A stretch of DNA of 64,000 nt from an uncultured Selenomonas sp. (GCA_905372355.1 CAJPOT010000005.1:1-64000); one strand, 5' to 3'; positions 18,474 through 27,598 are shown, counted from the first letter of the stretch. Notes: generated by a model not told the origin, from the sequence alone. Program-made: numbers and translations.

Positions 18474-19913
18474 ATGAAAACCATTCTTGTAAACTGCGCT
18501 CCCGAAGAGACGCGCATGGCGATCGTGGCAAACGACGAGCTTCTGGCGGTCGAGGTTGAGCGCGAGTCGCAGTCGCACCTCGTCGGCAACATCTACAAGG
18601 GACAGGTGCAGAACGTCCTGCCGGGCATGCAGGCGGCTTTCGTCGACATCGGCTGGGAGAAGAATGCGTTCCTCTACATCGGCGACGGCGTGCCGCACGA
18701 GGGCGCACAGAAAACGACGCCCGCCGCACGCATCCACATCGGCCAGCGGCTTCCCGTACAGATCACGAAGGACGCCATCGGCACGAAGGGGCCGCGTGCG
18801 ACAATGCACCTGTCGATTCCGGGCAGGAACGTCGTGCTCATGCCGACGGCCGCCTACATTGGCATCTCGCGGCGCATCGAGGGTGAGGCCGAGCGCACGC
18901 GGCTTCGGGAGATCGCCGCGCGCATCTGCCCGGCGGGCATGGGACTCATCATCCGCACGGCGGCGCACGGGCAGACGGAGGAGAGTTTCCAGGAGGATGT
19001 CGACCGCCTCGTGCGCCTCTGGCAAACCCTGCAGGCGAAGAACAAGATGGCGAAGGCGCCGGCGCTCCTCTACCGCGATGCCGACCTCATCGTGCGCCTC
19101 GTGCGCGACTCCTTCACAGAAGAGATTGATGCGCTCTACATCGATGACGCCGACGCCTGCCGTCGCGTGAAGGAACTCGTCGAATCCATCTCGCCCGAGC
19201 TTGCACAAAGAGTCCATCTCTACGAAGAGCGCGAGCCGCTCTTTCGTCGCTACGGCGTGGAGGAAGAAATCGAGCGCCTCGGCGAGCGCGAGGTCGTGCT
19301 TCCCTCGGGCGGCTCCATCGTCATCGACAAGACGGAAGCGCTGACCGCCATCGACGTGAATACGGGGCGCTACGTCGGCAAGGCGAATCTCGGCGACACG
19401 GTCTACCGCACGAACCTCGAAGCGGCGGCCGAGATCTTGAAGCAGATTCGCCTCAGGGACATCGGCGGCATCATCCTCGTCGACTTCATCGACATGGACA
19501 CGGACGAGCAGAAGGAAAAGCTCCTCACCTTTCTGCGCGACCGCGTGCGTTTCGACCGCACGAAGACGAATATCGTCGACATCACGGCGCTCGGCCTCAT
19601 CGAGATCACGCGCAAGAAGTCGCGGCAAAACTTGGAGAGCATCATCTACAGCCCGTGCCCTTACTGCCACGGCCGGGGCAGGGTCGAATCGCCCGAGACG
19701 ATCGCCATCCGAATCTGCCGTGACATCCGCCGCTTGGAGAGCAAGGCGCACGCGGGCGCATATGAGATCGAAGTGGCGAGCCGCATCGCACGCGCCGTGG
19801 AAACCGCCGAGCCGCTCGCACACCTCGCAGCCGAACTCGCGCTCCGCCTGACCGTCGTCGCCAAGGACGTCATGGCGCTCGAAAGCTACACGATCTTGCC
19901 CAAGGAAGATTGA
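18474..19913 (+). CDS. rng: Ribonuclease E/G family protein (RNase G-like)
   Basis: A 479-residue endoribonuclease for rRNA maturation and mRNA turnover. An S1-type RNA-binding domain (LVGNIYKGQVQNVLPGMQAA, about 35-115) is followed by the 5'-sensor/RNase H-like part and the DNase I-like catalytic region with TAIDVNTGRYVG and LVDFIDMD acidic residues. The zinc-link CPYCHGRG lies near residue 393. It lacks the long C-terminal scaffold of RNase E. ATG 18474 has GGAG 8 nt upstream; a GTG just before it is also in frame. rplU/rpmA, which often follow rng, are not present. Confidence 0.93.
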   Translation: MKTILVNCAPEETRMAIVANDELLAVEVERESQSHLVGNIYKGQVQNVLPGMQAAFVDIGWEKNAFLYIGDGVPHEGAQKTTPAARIHIGQRLPVQITKDAIGTKGPRATMHLSIPGRNVVLMPTAAYIGISRRIEGEAERTRLREIAARICPAGMGLIIRTAAHGQTEESFQEDVDRLVRLWQTLQAKNKMAKAPALLYRDADLIVRLVRDSFTEEIDALYIDDADACRRVKELVESISPELAQRVHLYEEREPLFRRYGVEEEIERLGEREVVLPSGGSIVIDKTEALTAIDVNTGRYVGKANLGDTVYRTNLEAAAEILKQIRLRDIGGIILVDFIDMDTDEQKEKLLTFLRDRVRFDRTKTNIVDITALGLIEITRKKSRQNLESIIYSPCPYCHGRGRVESPETIAIRICRDIRRLESKAHAGAYEIEVASRIARAVETAEPLAHLAAELALRLTVVAKDVMALESYTILPKED

Positions 19914-19945
19914 GGCAGACATGCATGTGATGTTGTTTCGGAAAT

Positions 19946-19974
19946 TTGACGAAAGTTTCGTCATGTCGTATAAT
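19946..19974 (+). promoter_or_regulatory. Promoter of the antisense (antitoxin) RNA
   Basis: TTGACG (19946-19951), exactly 17 nt, TATAAT (19969-19974). It starts about 33 nt after rng and points at the 3' end of the toxin gene on the other strand. Confidence 0.85.
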
Positions 19975-19980
19975 AAGCAT

Positions 19981-20078
19981 AGAAAAGGTGCTGCCGGCAA
20001 GCGGTCAGCCCCAAAGTTTTAGTAAAGGAATATCCCGCCTAAAGTTTGGGTGCTAGAGGCGGGGTATTCTTATTTTGC
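19981..20078 (+). ncRNA. Putative type I antitoxin RNA (RatA-like arrangement)
   Basis: The transcript expected from the 19946 promoter is about 98 nt. It ends at a 13-bp hairpin (GAATATCCCGCCT 20028-20040 with AGGCGGGGTATTC 20057-20069) followed by TTATTTT. The end lies antisense to the stop codon and 3' untranslated region of the small hydrophobic ORF at 20070-20141 (-). An alternative pairing of CCCAAAG... (about 20010) with ...TTTGGG (about 20050) competes with the terminator stem. Confidence 0.65.
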
Positions 20079-20141
20079 TTTTAACGCAACGATGCAAATC
20101 GTCACGCAGAAAACCAACGATAAAAAATCGTACAGCTCCAT
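20070..20141 (-). CDS. Small hydrophobic peptide, putative type I toxin
   Basis: A 23-codon ORF starting MELYDFLSLVF, with a continuous hydrophobic centre and a basic end (LKAK), matching the size and pattern of holin-like/TxpA-type toxins. An AGGGG ribosome site lies about 7 nt upstream of the ATG. Its 3' end overlaps the convergent RNA at 19981-20078, the classic toxin/antisense layout. Its leader contains structured repeat copy G. Toxicity is inferred from form and context only. Confidence 0.65.
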   Translation of the reverse strand: MELYDFLSLVFCVTICIVALKAK

Positions 20142-20157
20142 AAGCAACGCCCCTGCT

Positions 20158-20270
20158 GAGCCGTCCAAGAAGCAAGCCCGTGGGCGTAGCTGATTGGCAA
20201 ACGGCTCGTATGCGAAAACGTCCCAAGAGCGTGAGCCGAAGGCGAAGCGCGATTGGCTGACGTTGACCGC
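20158..20270 (-). repeat. Structured repeat element, copy G (two modules), in the toxin leader
   Basis: Read on the - strand. Module 1: AACGTC (20259-20264)/GACGTT (20217-20222), then CCAATC...TCTTGG, GCG/CGC and GCC/GGC. Module 2: GAGCCGT (20201-20207)/ACGGCTC (20158-20164), then CCAATC...TCTTGG, AGC/GCT, GCCC/GGGC. The outer stems differ from copies A/B by paired substitutions that keep the pairing. The linker GGGACGTTTTCGCATACGA is shared with A/B. Confidence 0.82.
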
Positions 20271-20319
20271 CTTTCAGGGGCAAGAATCGACCGCCTACCG
20301 TTTGGGCAGCACCATTCAT

Positions 20320-20328
20320 ATTATAGCA
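20320..20328 (-). promoter_or_regulatory. Extended -10 promoter for the toxin mRNA
   Basis: On the - strand, TGC followed by TATAAT (complement at 20320-20325); no good -35. The implied start near 20313 gives a leader of about 170 nt that includes repeat copy G. Confidence 0.5.
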
Positions 20329-20358
20329 TAGGTTTGCGCTTTTGTGTGCTTTTCCCAC

Positions 20359-20387
20359 TTGCTTTTCCGCCCCATCTATGCTAAAAT
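20359..20387 (+). promoter_or_regulatory. Promoter for rpsB-tsf
   Basis: TTGCTT (20359-20364), 17 nt, TAAAAT (20382-20387). It leaves a leader of about 100 nt before rpsB, long enough for autoregulation by S2, though no specific motif was confirmed. Confidence 0.65.
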
Positions 20388-20494
20388 TCTTCACGGTGTC
20401 TATAACGCACGCGCACTGACGTCTGCCCTGTGCTCCTTTGGGAGTGGTGCAGAGGATGAGGGGCGCGGAGGAAAAAACAGGAGGTGCACCAATT

Positions 20495-21217
20495 ATGGCA
20501 GTAGTTTCTATGAAACAACTTTTGGAGGCCGGTGTCCATTTCGGACATCAGACCCGCCGTTGGAATCCGAAGATGGCGAAGTACATCTTCACGGAGAGGA
20601 ACGGCATCTACATCATTGATTTGCAGAAGACCGTGCGCAAGGTTGACGAGGCGTACAACTTCCTTCGCAGCTTGGCGGAAGAGGGCAAGAGCGTTCTCTT
20701 CGTCGGCACGAAGAAGCAGGCGCAGGACGCCGTGAAGGAAGAGGCGACGAAGGCTGAGATGTTCTATGTCAACGAGCGTTGGCTCGGCGGCATGCTGACG
20801 AACTATCAGACGATCCAGAAGCGCATCCGCCGCTTGAAGGATCTTGAGCGCATGGAAGAGGACGGCACGTTCGACGTTCTGACGAAGAAGGAAGTCCTGC
20901 AGCTGCGTCACGAGATGACGAAGCTGGAGAAGTTCCTCGGCGGCATCAAGGAGATGAACCGTCTGCCGGGAGCGCTCTTCGTCGTCGATCCGCGCAAGGA
21001 GCGCATCGCCGTCGCTGAGGCGAAGAAACTCAACATCCCCATCGTCGCAATCGTTGATACGAACTGCGATCCTGATGAGATCGACTATGTGATTCCGGGC
21101 AACGACGATGCGATCCGTGCCGTCCGCCTTTTGACGAGCGCGATGGCGAGCGCCATCGTCGAGGGTCGTCAGGGTCAGGCAGGTGCAGGCGAGGAGGCGC
21201 AAGATGGCAAAGATTGA
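20495..21217 (+). CDS. rpsB: 30S ribosomal protein S2
   Basis: A 240-residue uS2 protein. The start [20 protein letters not shown] and the motif [13 protein letters not shown] are family signatures, as is the C-terminal [16 protein letters not shown] 20495 has AGGAGG about 8 nt upstream; an upstream in-frame ATG (20438) would add 19 residues absent from the family. It overlaps tsf by 14 nt, the conserved rpsB-tsf operon. Confidence 0.97.
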   Translation: MAVVSMKQLLEAGVHFGHQTRRWNPKMAKYIFTERNGIYIIDLQKTVRKVDEAYNFLRSLAEEGKSVLFVGTKKQAQDAVKEEATKAEMFYVNERWLGGMLTNYQTIQKRIRRLKDLERMEEDGTFDVLTKKEVLQLRHEMTKLEKFLGGIKEMNRLPGALFVVDPRKERIAVAEAKKLNIPIVAIVDTNCDPDEIDYVIPGNDDAIRAVRLLTSAMASAIVEGRQGQAGAGEEAQDGKD

Positions 21218-22079
21218 CGCAAAGATGGTCAAGGAGCTGCGCGAGCGTACGGGCGCAGGCATGATGGATTGCAAGAAGGCGCTGACGGAGACCGACGGCG
21301 ACATGGACAAGGCGATCGACTACCTGCGCGAGAAGGGCATTGCGAAGGCTGAGAAGAAGGCCGGCCGCATCGCTTCCGAGGGTGTCGTTGCAGCCTATGT
21401 TGCGGACGATGCGAAGGTCGCGGCGCTCGTTGAGATCAACTGCGAGACGGACTTTGTCGCCGTTACGGAGAAGTTCCATGCGCTTTGCGACAAGATCGCC
21501 AAGCACATCGCAGAGACGAATCCTGCCGACCTGGACGCCTTGAATGCGAGCACGCTTGAAGGCAAGACGGTGGCGGAAATCGTCACGGAAGCTGTCGCGA
21601 GCATCGGCGAGAAGATTTCGCTGCGCCGCTTCGAGCGCTATGAGAACGCTTCGGGTCGCATTGCAAGCTACATCCACATGGGCGGCAAGATCGGCGTGCT
21701 CGTCGACCTTTCGGGCGGCACGGCGGAGATCGGCAAGGATGTCGCCATGCACATCGCAGCGTCTGCGCCGACGGCAATCGACCGCTCGGGCGTGAAGACG
21801 GAAGACCTTGAGCACGAGAAGGAAGTCCTGCGCGCGCAGGCTCTCGAAGAGGGCAAGCCCGAGAAGATCGTGGAGCGCATGGTCGAGGGTCGCATCAACA
21901 AGTTCTATCAGGAAGTGTGCCTGCTGGAGCAGCCCTTCGTCAAGGATCCTGACAAGAAAGTTCAGGAGGTTCTCGGCGATGTCAAGGTCGAGCGTTTCGT
22001 GCGCTTCGAGCTTGGCGAAGGTCTTGAGAAGAAGTCGGAAGACTTCGCGGCTGAGGTCGCTGCTCAGATCAAGGGCTAA
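21204..22079 (+). CDS. tsf: Elongation factor Ts
   Basis: A 291-residue nucleotide exchange factor for EF-Tu. The N-terminal UBA-like module ([20 protein letters not shown]) and the conserved core ([18 protein letters not shown] sequence at about residue 75) are clear. ATG 21204 follows GGAGG inside the end of rpsB, so the two are co-translated. A terminator follows at 22095-22148. Confidence 0.97.
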   Translation: MAKIDAKMVKELRERTGAGMMDCKKALTETDGDMDKAIDYLREKGIAKAEKKAGRIASEGVVAAYVADDAKVAALVEINCETDFVAVTEKFHALCDKIAKHIAETNPADLDALNASTLEGKTVAEIVTEAVASIGEKISLRRFERYENASGRIASYIHMGGKIGVLVDLSGGTAEIGKDVAMHIAASAPTAIDRSGVKTEDLEHEKEVLRAQALEEGKPEKIVERMVEGRINKFYQEVCLLEQPFVKDPDKKVQEVLGDVKVERFVRFELGEGLEKKSEDFAAEVAAQIKG

Positions 22080-22094
22080 GAGATTTGGAATAAG

Positions 22095-22148
22095 AAAAGC
22101 TGCTGCATGGCGATGGATGAAAAATGTTTCTGTGCGGCAGCTTTTTTC
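22095..22148 (+). terminator. Terminator after tsf
   Basis: AAAAGCTGC (22095-22103) pairs with GCAGCTTTT (22137-22145) around a partly paired interior, followed by T residues. The rest of the gap to pyrH (22149-22308) shows no gene. Confidence 0.65.
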
Positions 22149-22308
22149 CTGCCATTTTCAGGAAGTTGTCGCGAAAATGCACAACACCTTAGGAAGTTCT
22201 AACGGCAGGGCGGTTTTCTGAAAAGTGAAGAGGATTATTTCCATCTTCGTCGAATAGGGAAGAAAAGCAACGAGATGGGAAGATACTTCTGCAAGGAGGA
22301 CGTTCATT

Positions 22309-23037
22309 TTGGATATTGCCAGCTACAAGCGTGTCGTTTTGAAACTCAGCGGTGAATCTCTCGCAGGAGATCAGGGCTTCGGTATCGACCTGCCGACCGT
22401 CGACGCCATTGCGGCCGAGGTCAAGAAGGTGCGCGAGCACGGCATTGACGTTGCCGTTGTCGTCGGCGGTGGCAATATCTGGCGCGGTCTTGCGGGAAGC
22501 GACAAGGGCATGGATCGGGCGCAGGCAGATTACATGGGAATGCTCGCGACCGTCATGAACTCGCTCGCCTTGCAAAGCTCTTTGGAAAATATCGATGTCG
22601 ATACGCGCGTGCAGAGCGCCATCGAGATGCGTCAGATTGCCGAGCCGTACATTCGCCGTAAGGCTGTGCGCCATCTCGAAAAGGGACGCGTCGTGATCCT
22701 GGCGGCAGGCACGGGAAATCCGTACTTCTCGACCGACACGACCGCGGCTCTTCGTGCTGCTGAGATCGAAGCGGACGTCATCCTCATGGCGAAGAAGGGC
22801 GTCGACGGCGTCTACGATTCTGACCCGCGCAAGAATCCTGCGGCAAAGAAGTTCAGCCGCCTCGCATACATGGAGGTTCTGAATCGTGGCCTCGCTGTCA
22901 TGGACTCGACGGCGACGAGCCTCTGCATGGATAATAAGATTCCCATCGTCGTATTCAACATTGACAAGCATGAGAATATCCTCAAGGCTGCGGTCGGCGA
23001 GGATATCGGCACGATTGTAGGGGGAGAGGAAGCATGA
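22309..23037 (+). CDS. pyrH: Uridylate kinase (UMP kinase)
   Basis: A 242-residue UMP kinase of the amino-acid-kinase fold, converting UMP to UDP with ATP. Signatures are [24 protein letters not shown] and the Thr/Asp-rich [17 protein letters not shown]. It starts at TTG 22309, with AAGGAGGA 8 nt upstream; no in-frame ATG lies near. It overlaps frr by 4 nt. Confidence 0.97.
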   Translation: MDIASYKRVVLKLSGESLAGDQGFGIDLPTVDAIAAEVKKVREHGIDVAVVVGGGNIWRGLAGSDKGMDRAQADYMGMLATVMNSLALQSSLENIDVDTRVQSAIEMRQIAEPYIRRKAVRHLEKGRVVILAAGTGNPYFSTDTTAALRAAEIEADVILMAKKGVDGVYDSDPRKNPAAKKFSRLAYMEVLNRGLAVMDSTATSLCMDNKIPIVVFNIDKHENILKAAVGEDIGTIVGGEEA

Positions 23038-23591
23038 TCAAGGATATTTTCCATGCGCAGGAAGAGCGCATGAAGAAGACGCTCGAAGCGCTGCGCCGTG
23101 ATTTCGGCTCACTGCGCGCTGGACGCGCAACCCCTGCGCTTCTCGATCGCGTGATGGTCGACTACTATGGTCAGCCCACGCCCGTGAGCCAGGTCGCGGC
23201 AATCGCCGTGCCCGAGCCGCGCATGCTCATGATCACGCCTTGGGAGAAGACGATTCTGCACGACATCGAGAAGGCGATCATGAAGTCCGATCTCGGACTC
23301 ACACCGAACTCCGACGGCACGGCGGTACGGCTTTCCATTCCGCAGCTCACGCAGGAGCGTCGCACGGAACTCGTGAAGTCGCTGAACAAGAAGACGGAGG
23401 ATGCGAAGGTCGCGATCCGCAACATCCGCCGCGATGCGAACGAGCAGATGAAGAAGCTCGAAAAGGCGAAGGAAATCACCGAGGACGACGCAAAGAAGGG
23501 CCAGGACGACATGCAGAAGCTTGTCGACAAGTACATCAAGGCCGTGGAAGATGCGCGCGTCGTCAAGGAAAAGGAAATCATGGAAGTCTGA
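23034..23591 (+). CDS. frr: Ribosome recycling factor
   Basis: A 185-residue RRF that splits post-termination ribosomes with EF-G. The start [20 protein letters not shown], the [20 protein letters not shown] motif and the C-terminal long helix are all typical, and the length is exact for the family. The ATG lies in the pyrH stop (ATGA), and its last base is the A of the next gene's ATG. Confidence 0.97.
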   Translation: MIKDIFHAQEERMKKTLEALRRDFGSLRAGRATPALLDRVMVDYYGQPTPVSQVAAIAVPEPRMLMITPWEKTILHDIEKAIMKSDLGLTPNSDGTAVRLSIPQLTQERRTELVKSLNKKTEDAKVAIRNIRRDANEQMKKLEKAKEITEDDAKKGQDDMQKLVDKYIKAVEDARVVKEKEIMEV

Positions 23592-23818
23592 TGGAAGAAG
23601 TCGATGTTTTGGGCATTCCCTGGCAGGAGGCGAAAGAGCGTCTTGAGGCGCTCGGATTCCTCTATGATGTGGAGTGGACACGTCCCACACGAGATTTTTT
23701 TCCGATAGATGAGCAGTCTCCCTATGTCGTGCGGCAGAGGCGAGAAGGCGATAAGATAAAGCTCGTGCTTGCAGCGCGGCTGCGAAAGGAGGTGTCCTGT
23801 CATGGCTTACAAGATTAG
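23591..23818 (+). CDS. Small PASTA-like protein
   Basis: A 75-residue soluble protein beginning [20 protein letters not shown]. The first 60 residues read like one PASTA repeat: a 'VLGIPWQEAKERLEALGF' start, a strand, and 'YVVRQRREGDKIKLVLAARL' at the end. PASTA domains normally occur outside the cell in PBPs and kinases; here there is no signal peptide or membrane anchor. It touches frr and overlaps the ferredoxin gene by 17 nt, so it is probably co-translated with both. The family match is my reading, not confirmed. Confidence 0.55.
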   Translation: MEEVDVLGIPWQEAKERLEALGFLYDVEWTRPTRDFFPIDEQSPYVVRQRREGDKIKLVLAARLRKEVSCHGLQD

Positions 23819-23972
23819 CGAAGAGTGCATTTCGTGCGGTTCGTGCGCTGGTACCTGTCCCGTCGAGGCGATCTCGGAGGGTGAGTCCCAGTACGTGATT
23901 GACCCGGAGAAGTGCATTGAGTGCGGTGCGTGTGCGGAAGGCTGTCCCGTCTCCGCGATTTCCGCGCCCTGA
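23802..23972 (+). CDS. 2[4Fe-4S] ferredoxin
   Basis: A 56-residue clostridial-type ferredoxin with two CxxCxxCxxxCP motifs (CISCGSCAGTCP near residue 9 and CIECGACAEGCP near 38), each binding a [4Fe-4S] cluster. It carries electrons at low potential in anaerobic metabolism. ATG 23802 (MAYKISEECI) has GGAGG upstream within the preceding gene. A strong terminator follows. Confidence 0.96.
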   Translation: MAYKISEECISCGSCAGTCPVEAISEGESQYVIDPEKCIECGACAEGCPVSAISAP

Positions 23973-23991
23973 TGCGCAGAAATGCATGAAA

Positions 23992-24018
23992 AAACCGCTG
24001 CCTGGCAGCGGTTTTTTT
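23992..24018. terminator. Bidirectional terminator between the ferredoxin gene and purF
   Basis: AAACCGCTGCC (23992-24002) pairs with GGCAGCGGTTT (24004-24014; the real loop is a few nt wider). A-tracts and T-tracts on both sides serve both converging genes. Confidence 0.8.
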
Positions 24019-24042
24019 GTGCGCTTTCGAGGGAGCGCTTCC

Positions 24043-25464
24043 TTAACCTTCGCTTTCGGAGAGTTTCTTCTCGAAGCGGTCTTTGTTTGTATTCTTCGGG
24101 ATACTCGTCGGATAATCGCCGCTGAAGCAGGCGTCGCAGCATGGGATGTTGCCGGCGAGTGCGGGCAGCGATTCGATCGGCAGGTAGCCGAGGGTGTCGG
24201 CGCCGACGATCTTCGTGATTTCCTCAAGCGTGTGATGCGCGGCGACGAGGTGATCGGCAGAGTCGATGTCCGTGCCGTAATAGCAGGGATGGAGGAACGG
24301 CGGTGCGGAGATGCGCAGGTGGATTTCCTTCGCGCCCGCCTTGCGGATGAGGTCGGTGATGCGCTTGCTCGTCGTGCCGCGCACGATGGAGTCGTCGATG
24401 AGCACGACCCTTTTGCCGTAGACGGTTTCGGCGATGGGATTGAGCTTGATGCGCACCTTGTCGACACGGTTTTCCTGCCCGGGCGCGATGAAGGTGCGGC
24501 CGATGTACTTGTTCTTGATGAGCCCGATGCCGTAGGGGATGCCTGAGGCGCGGCTGTAGCCGAGTGCCGCGTCGAGTCCCGAGTCGGGCACGCCGATGAC
24601 GACGTCAGCGTCGATGGGATGCTTGGCGGCGAGGATCTCGCCAGCACGCGTCCTTGCCGCGTGGATGGAAACGCCGTCGATGATGGAGTCGGGACGTGCG
24701 AAGTAGATGTACTCGAAGACACACGATTTTCTAGGCTTCGTATGACAGTGTTCCAAGCGGCTCGTCATGCCGTTCTTCGTGAAGACGAGGATCTCGCCGG
24801 GCAGGAGGTCGCGCTCGAATTCGGCGCCGACGGCGCTCAGAGCACAGCTCTCAGAAGCGACGATCCAGGTGCCGTCGGGCATCTTGCCGTAGCAAAGCGG
24901 ACGGAAGCCCTGCGGGTCACGCACGGCGACGAGCTTGGCGCTCGACATCAGACACAGTGAATAAGCGCCTTCGAGGCGGTTCATCGTCTGACTGACCGCG
25001 TCTTCGATGGAGGGAGTCTTGAGCCGTGCCTGCGTGATGAGGTAGGCGATGATCTCTGTGTCGATCGTCGTGTGGAAGATTGCGCCCGCGAGTTCGAGCT
25101 TGTCGCGCAGGACATCGGCGTTGCTGAGGTTGCCGTTGTGTGCGAGCGCCAGCTTTCCCTTCTGGTGGTTGATGGCGAGCGGCTGACAGTTGCGGCGGCT
25201 CGTCGCTCCCGTCGTGCCGTAGCGCACATGGCCGACGGCCATCGTGCCCTCGGGGAAGCGAGAGAGGACTTCGCGCGAAAAGACGTCGTTGACGAGTCCG
25301 AGATCCTTGTGCGAGGAAAAGACGCCGTCGTCGTTCACGGTGATGCCGCAGCTCTCCTGGCCGCGGTGCTGCAGCGCGTAGAGTCCGTAATACGCCATCG
25401 CGGCGACGTTCGCCGGCTCGGGGGAAAATGCGCCGAATACGCCGCATTCTTCATGTATGCTCAT
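24043..25464 (-). CDS. purF: Amidophosphoribosyltransferase
   Basis: A 473-residue enzyme for the first committed step of purine synthesis (PRPP + glutamine to phosphoribosylamine). After a short propeptide (MSIHEE) comes the N-terminal nucleophile Cys of ECGVFGAF, typical of the processed type. The glutaminase part carries YALQHRGQESCGI; the PRPP-binding loop VVLIDDSIVRGTT lies near residue 350. It stands alone here, not in a pur operon, behind its own promoter (25506-25534). Confidence 0.96.
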   Translation of the reverse strand: MSIHEECGVFGAFSPEPANVAAMAYYGLYALQHRGQESCGITVNDDGVFSSHKDLGLVNDVFSREVLSRFPEGTMAVGHVRYGTTGATSRRNCQPLAINHQKGKLALAHNGNLSNADVLRDKLELAGAIFHTTIDTEIIAYLITQARLKTPSIEDAVSQTMNRLEGAYSLCLMSSAKLVAVRDPQGFRPLCYGKMPDGTWIVASESCALSAVGAEFERDLLPGEILVFTKNGMTSRLEHCHTKPRKSCVFEYIYFARPDSIIDGVSIHAARTRAGEILAAKHPIDADVVIGVPDSGLDAALGYSRASGIPYGIGLIKNKYIGRTFIAPGQENRVDKVRIKLNPIAETVYGKRVVLIDDSIVRGTTSKRITDLIRKAGAKEIHLRISAPPFLHPCYYGTDIDSADHLVAAHHTLEEITKIVGADTLGYLPIESLPALAGNIPCCDACFSGDYPTSIPKNTNKDRFEKKLSESEG

Positions 25465-25505
25465 TCCTGTGCCTCCTGCTTGGGGGAAACTTCTTTTTCC
25501 CCTAC

Positions 25506-25534
25506 ATCGTACACCATGAGAAAAGTCATGTCAA
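25506..25534 (-). promoter_or_regulatory. Promoter of purF
   Basis: On the - strand TTGACA (25529-25534), 17 nt, TACGAT (25506-25511). Confidence 0.75.
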
Positions 25535-25790
25535 TGGAACGACTGTATACAAAATACGCAGGAGGATGTGCATGGATGGCAGAGGATTAAAATTTCTCGT
25601 GAAGCACAATAAATGATCCTAAGGGAAGGATTTCAAAAGGTGCATGTCGAAAAAGAAAAAAGCTAGGCTATGTCTGATAGATTGGCTTTTCCTGCAAATG
25701 GGTGGGCATAGGTCCGGCAGGTTCCTATTTTAGGAAGAAGACTGCACGAAGCAGCATATCCATGAATTTAGAGCAAGGGAGATCATTGGC
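25535..25790. other. Intergenic region upstream of tpsB2
   Basis: It holds a 14-codon frame with a good AGGAGG site (ATG 25572) that could be a leader peptide, but nothing else supports it. No clear + promoter was found. Confidence 0.3.
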
Positions 25791-27437
25791 ATGAAAAACA
25801 AGCTGCACCATACTTTGACGAGGGCGGTGCTCTTGGGGCTTCTCGCGAGCACGGCGGCGGCGCCGGCGTATGCCGCGTCTTCGCTGTCAAAGCCCGGGCA
25901 GGACATCGAAGGGACGCTGCCTGGGGCAGAGGCGGGCGTCGAGAACAACATGAAGAAGAATACAGCGACGAACGAAGTGAAGTTCCTCGTGAAGAACATC
26001 CAGCTTGACGTCGAGGACGAGATCAAGTTCAACAATGCCGAGATTCGTGACATTCTCTTAGCGCGCATTGGCAAGGAGACGACGCTCGCGGGACTCAACG
26101 ACCTGCAGGATCAGATCACGGCGTACTGCCGCAGTCATGGCTATCCGGCTGCCGCCGCCTACCTGCCCGCGCAGGAGTCCGAGGACGGCAATGTCATCAT
26201 CAAGGTCATTCCTGGCCGTTACGGTGATGTGAAGCTCGACAACAAGAGCCGATTCAAGGATGCAGCGGCTCAGGGCTTCCTCGCGGGGCTAAAGAAGGGC
26301 GAGATCATCCGCACGAAGGATCTTGAGACGGCTCTTTACACGATCAGCGACTTCAGCGGAGCGCGTGCCGTCGGCACGCTCAGTGCGGGAAAATCGTTCG
26401 GAACGAGCGACGTGACTGTGCACATTGAGGATGGCAAACCGTCCTCGACCATCGTCTACGCCGAGAACTATGGCAGCGAGGCTACGGGACGCTACCGCTA
26501 CGGCGCACAGCATTCGATCTACAACGTCGACGGCATGGGATCGAAGGTCAATGTCGGCGCCTTGATTTCCAACAAGTCGCTGCACAATTACTATGTGAAC
26601 TACGAAGCGCTTGTAGGGCACGGCGGCACGTCGCTCGGTATCGGCTACAGCCGCATGGACTATGAGGTCGGCGGACCTCTGAAGCGTCTGGGAGCGCATG
26701 GCACGGCGGATACGATCAGCGTCTATGGCAGCCGCCCTATCTACCATACGACGGATGAAAAGCTCGCCCTTACCTACGGCTATGATTATCGCAGCCTCAA
26801 GGATGATATGGACGCTTTCGGCGGCATGGCGGACAGCAAGAAGCACTCGCACGATATCCATGCCGGCGTAGAAGGCTTTTGGCGTGACCGCAAGAGCGGC
26901 CTTTCGCTGAACTACAATTTCGTGCTGACAGCAGGCAATGTTACGGCGGATTCGTGGTATGCAAAGAAACTGGCGAAAAGTGCGGGAACAGACGGTGGCT
27001 TCACGAAGGCGGAGGCAAAGGTCACAGCCGTTCAGTCGCTTGGCAAGCAGGCGGATGTCATGGTAAAACTGTCAGGTCAGGCGGCATCGAAGAATCTCGA
27101 TAGTTCCGAACAGATGTATTTGGGCGGTGCTAATGCCGTACGCGCCTATCCGCAGGGCACAGGCACGGGGGATAAAGGGATACTCGGCACGATTGAGTTC
27201 CGTTACTACACCAATGTGCCAGGGCTTGTCGCGAGTACCTACCTCGACGCAGGCCGCAGTTCGTTTGACGGCAGCACGACGACGCTGAAAGGGTGGGGTG
27301 TCGGTCTCGCCTACAATGCGCCCGACTGGTTCGCGCGCATCGACTATGCACGTCGCATCGGCTTGGGGAGATCACTCAACGAAACCATATCGGCGGATCG
27401 CGGTCGTTTCTGGTTCCTTGCGGGCAAGATCTGGTAA
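25791..27437 (+). CDS. TpsB/ShlB-type outer-membrane transporter, complete
   Basis: A 548-residue two-partner-secretion porin. A Sec signal peptide (about residues 1-28, ending in AYA) is followed by POTRA domains with CRSHGYPAAAAYLPAQ near residue 112 and VIPGRYGDV, then a beta-barrel with IVYAENYGSEATGRYRYG and a terminal Trp. It is a close paralogue of the partial gene at 1-1461. No exoprotein gene is adjacent, so the partner must lie elsewhere. AGGGAG precedes ATG 25791; a terminator follows at 27458-27504. Confidence 0.92.
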   Translation: MKNKLHHTLTRAVLLGLLASTAAAPAYAASSLSKPGQDIEGTLPGAEAGVENNMKKNTATNEVKFLVKNIQLDVEDEIKFNNAEIRDILLARIGKETTLAGLNDLQDQITAYCRSHGYPAAAAYLPAQESEDGNVIIKVIPGRYGDVKLDNKSRFKDAAAQGFLAGLKKGEIIRTKDLETALYTISDFSGARAVGTLSAGKSFGTSDVTVHIEDGKPSSTIVYAENYGSEATGRYRYGAQHSIYNVDGMGSKVNVGALISNKSLHNYYVNYEALVGHGGTSLGIGYSRMDYEVGGPLKRLGAHGTADTISVYGSRPIYHTTDEKLALTYGYDYRSLKDDMDAFGGMADSKKHSHDIHAGVEGFWRDRKSGLSLNYNFVLTAGNVTADSWYAKKLAKSAGTDGGFTKAEAKVTAVQSLGKQADVMVKLSGQAASKNLDSSEQMYLGGANAVRAYPQGTGTGDKGILGTIEFRYYTNVPGLVASTYLDAGRSSFDGSTTTLKGWGVGLAYNAPDWFARIDYARRIGLGRSLNETISADRGRFWFLAGKIW

Positions 27438-27457
27438 TGGCGAAAAATACATAAGGC

Positions 27458-27504
27458 AGGCTGCCGCACGAAGCAAGGATGGGCTTCGTGCGGCAGCCTT
27501 TTTG
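27458..27504 (+). terminator. Terminator after tpsB2
   Basis: A perfect 17-bp stem: AGGCTGCCGCACGAAGC (27458-27474) and its complement (27483-27499), followed by TTTTTG. Confidence 0.9.
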
Positions 27505-27598
27505 TATGGGAGGCTCTCGTGGGACATGAGCAAGGTTATTCTGATCGAGGCACGATTCTTCTGATTTGTGCAAAGAGAAGATAAAATAATAAAAGGGC

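Noticed and set aside
20142..20394. A 113-codon - strand frame spanning 20053-20394
   Set aside because: It runs through repeat copy G and out of frame with the toxin ORF; no ribosome site or family.
25572..25616. A 14-codon leader peptide upstream of tpsB2
   Set aside because: A good ribosome site exists, but no promoter, attenuator or conservation evidence supports it.
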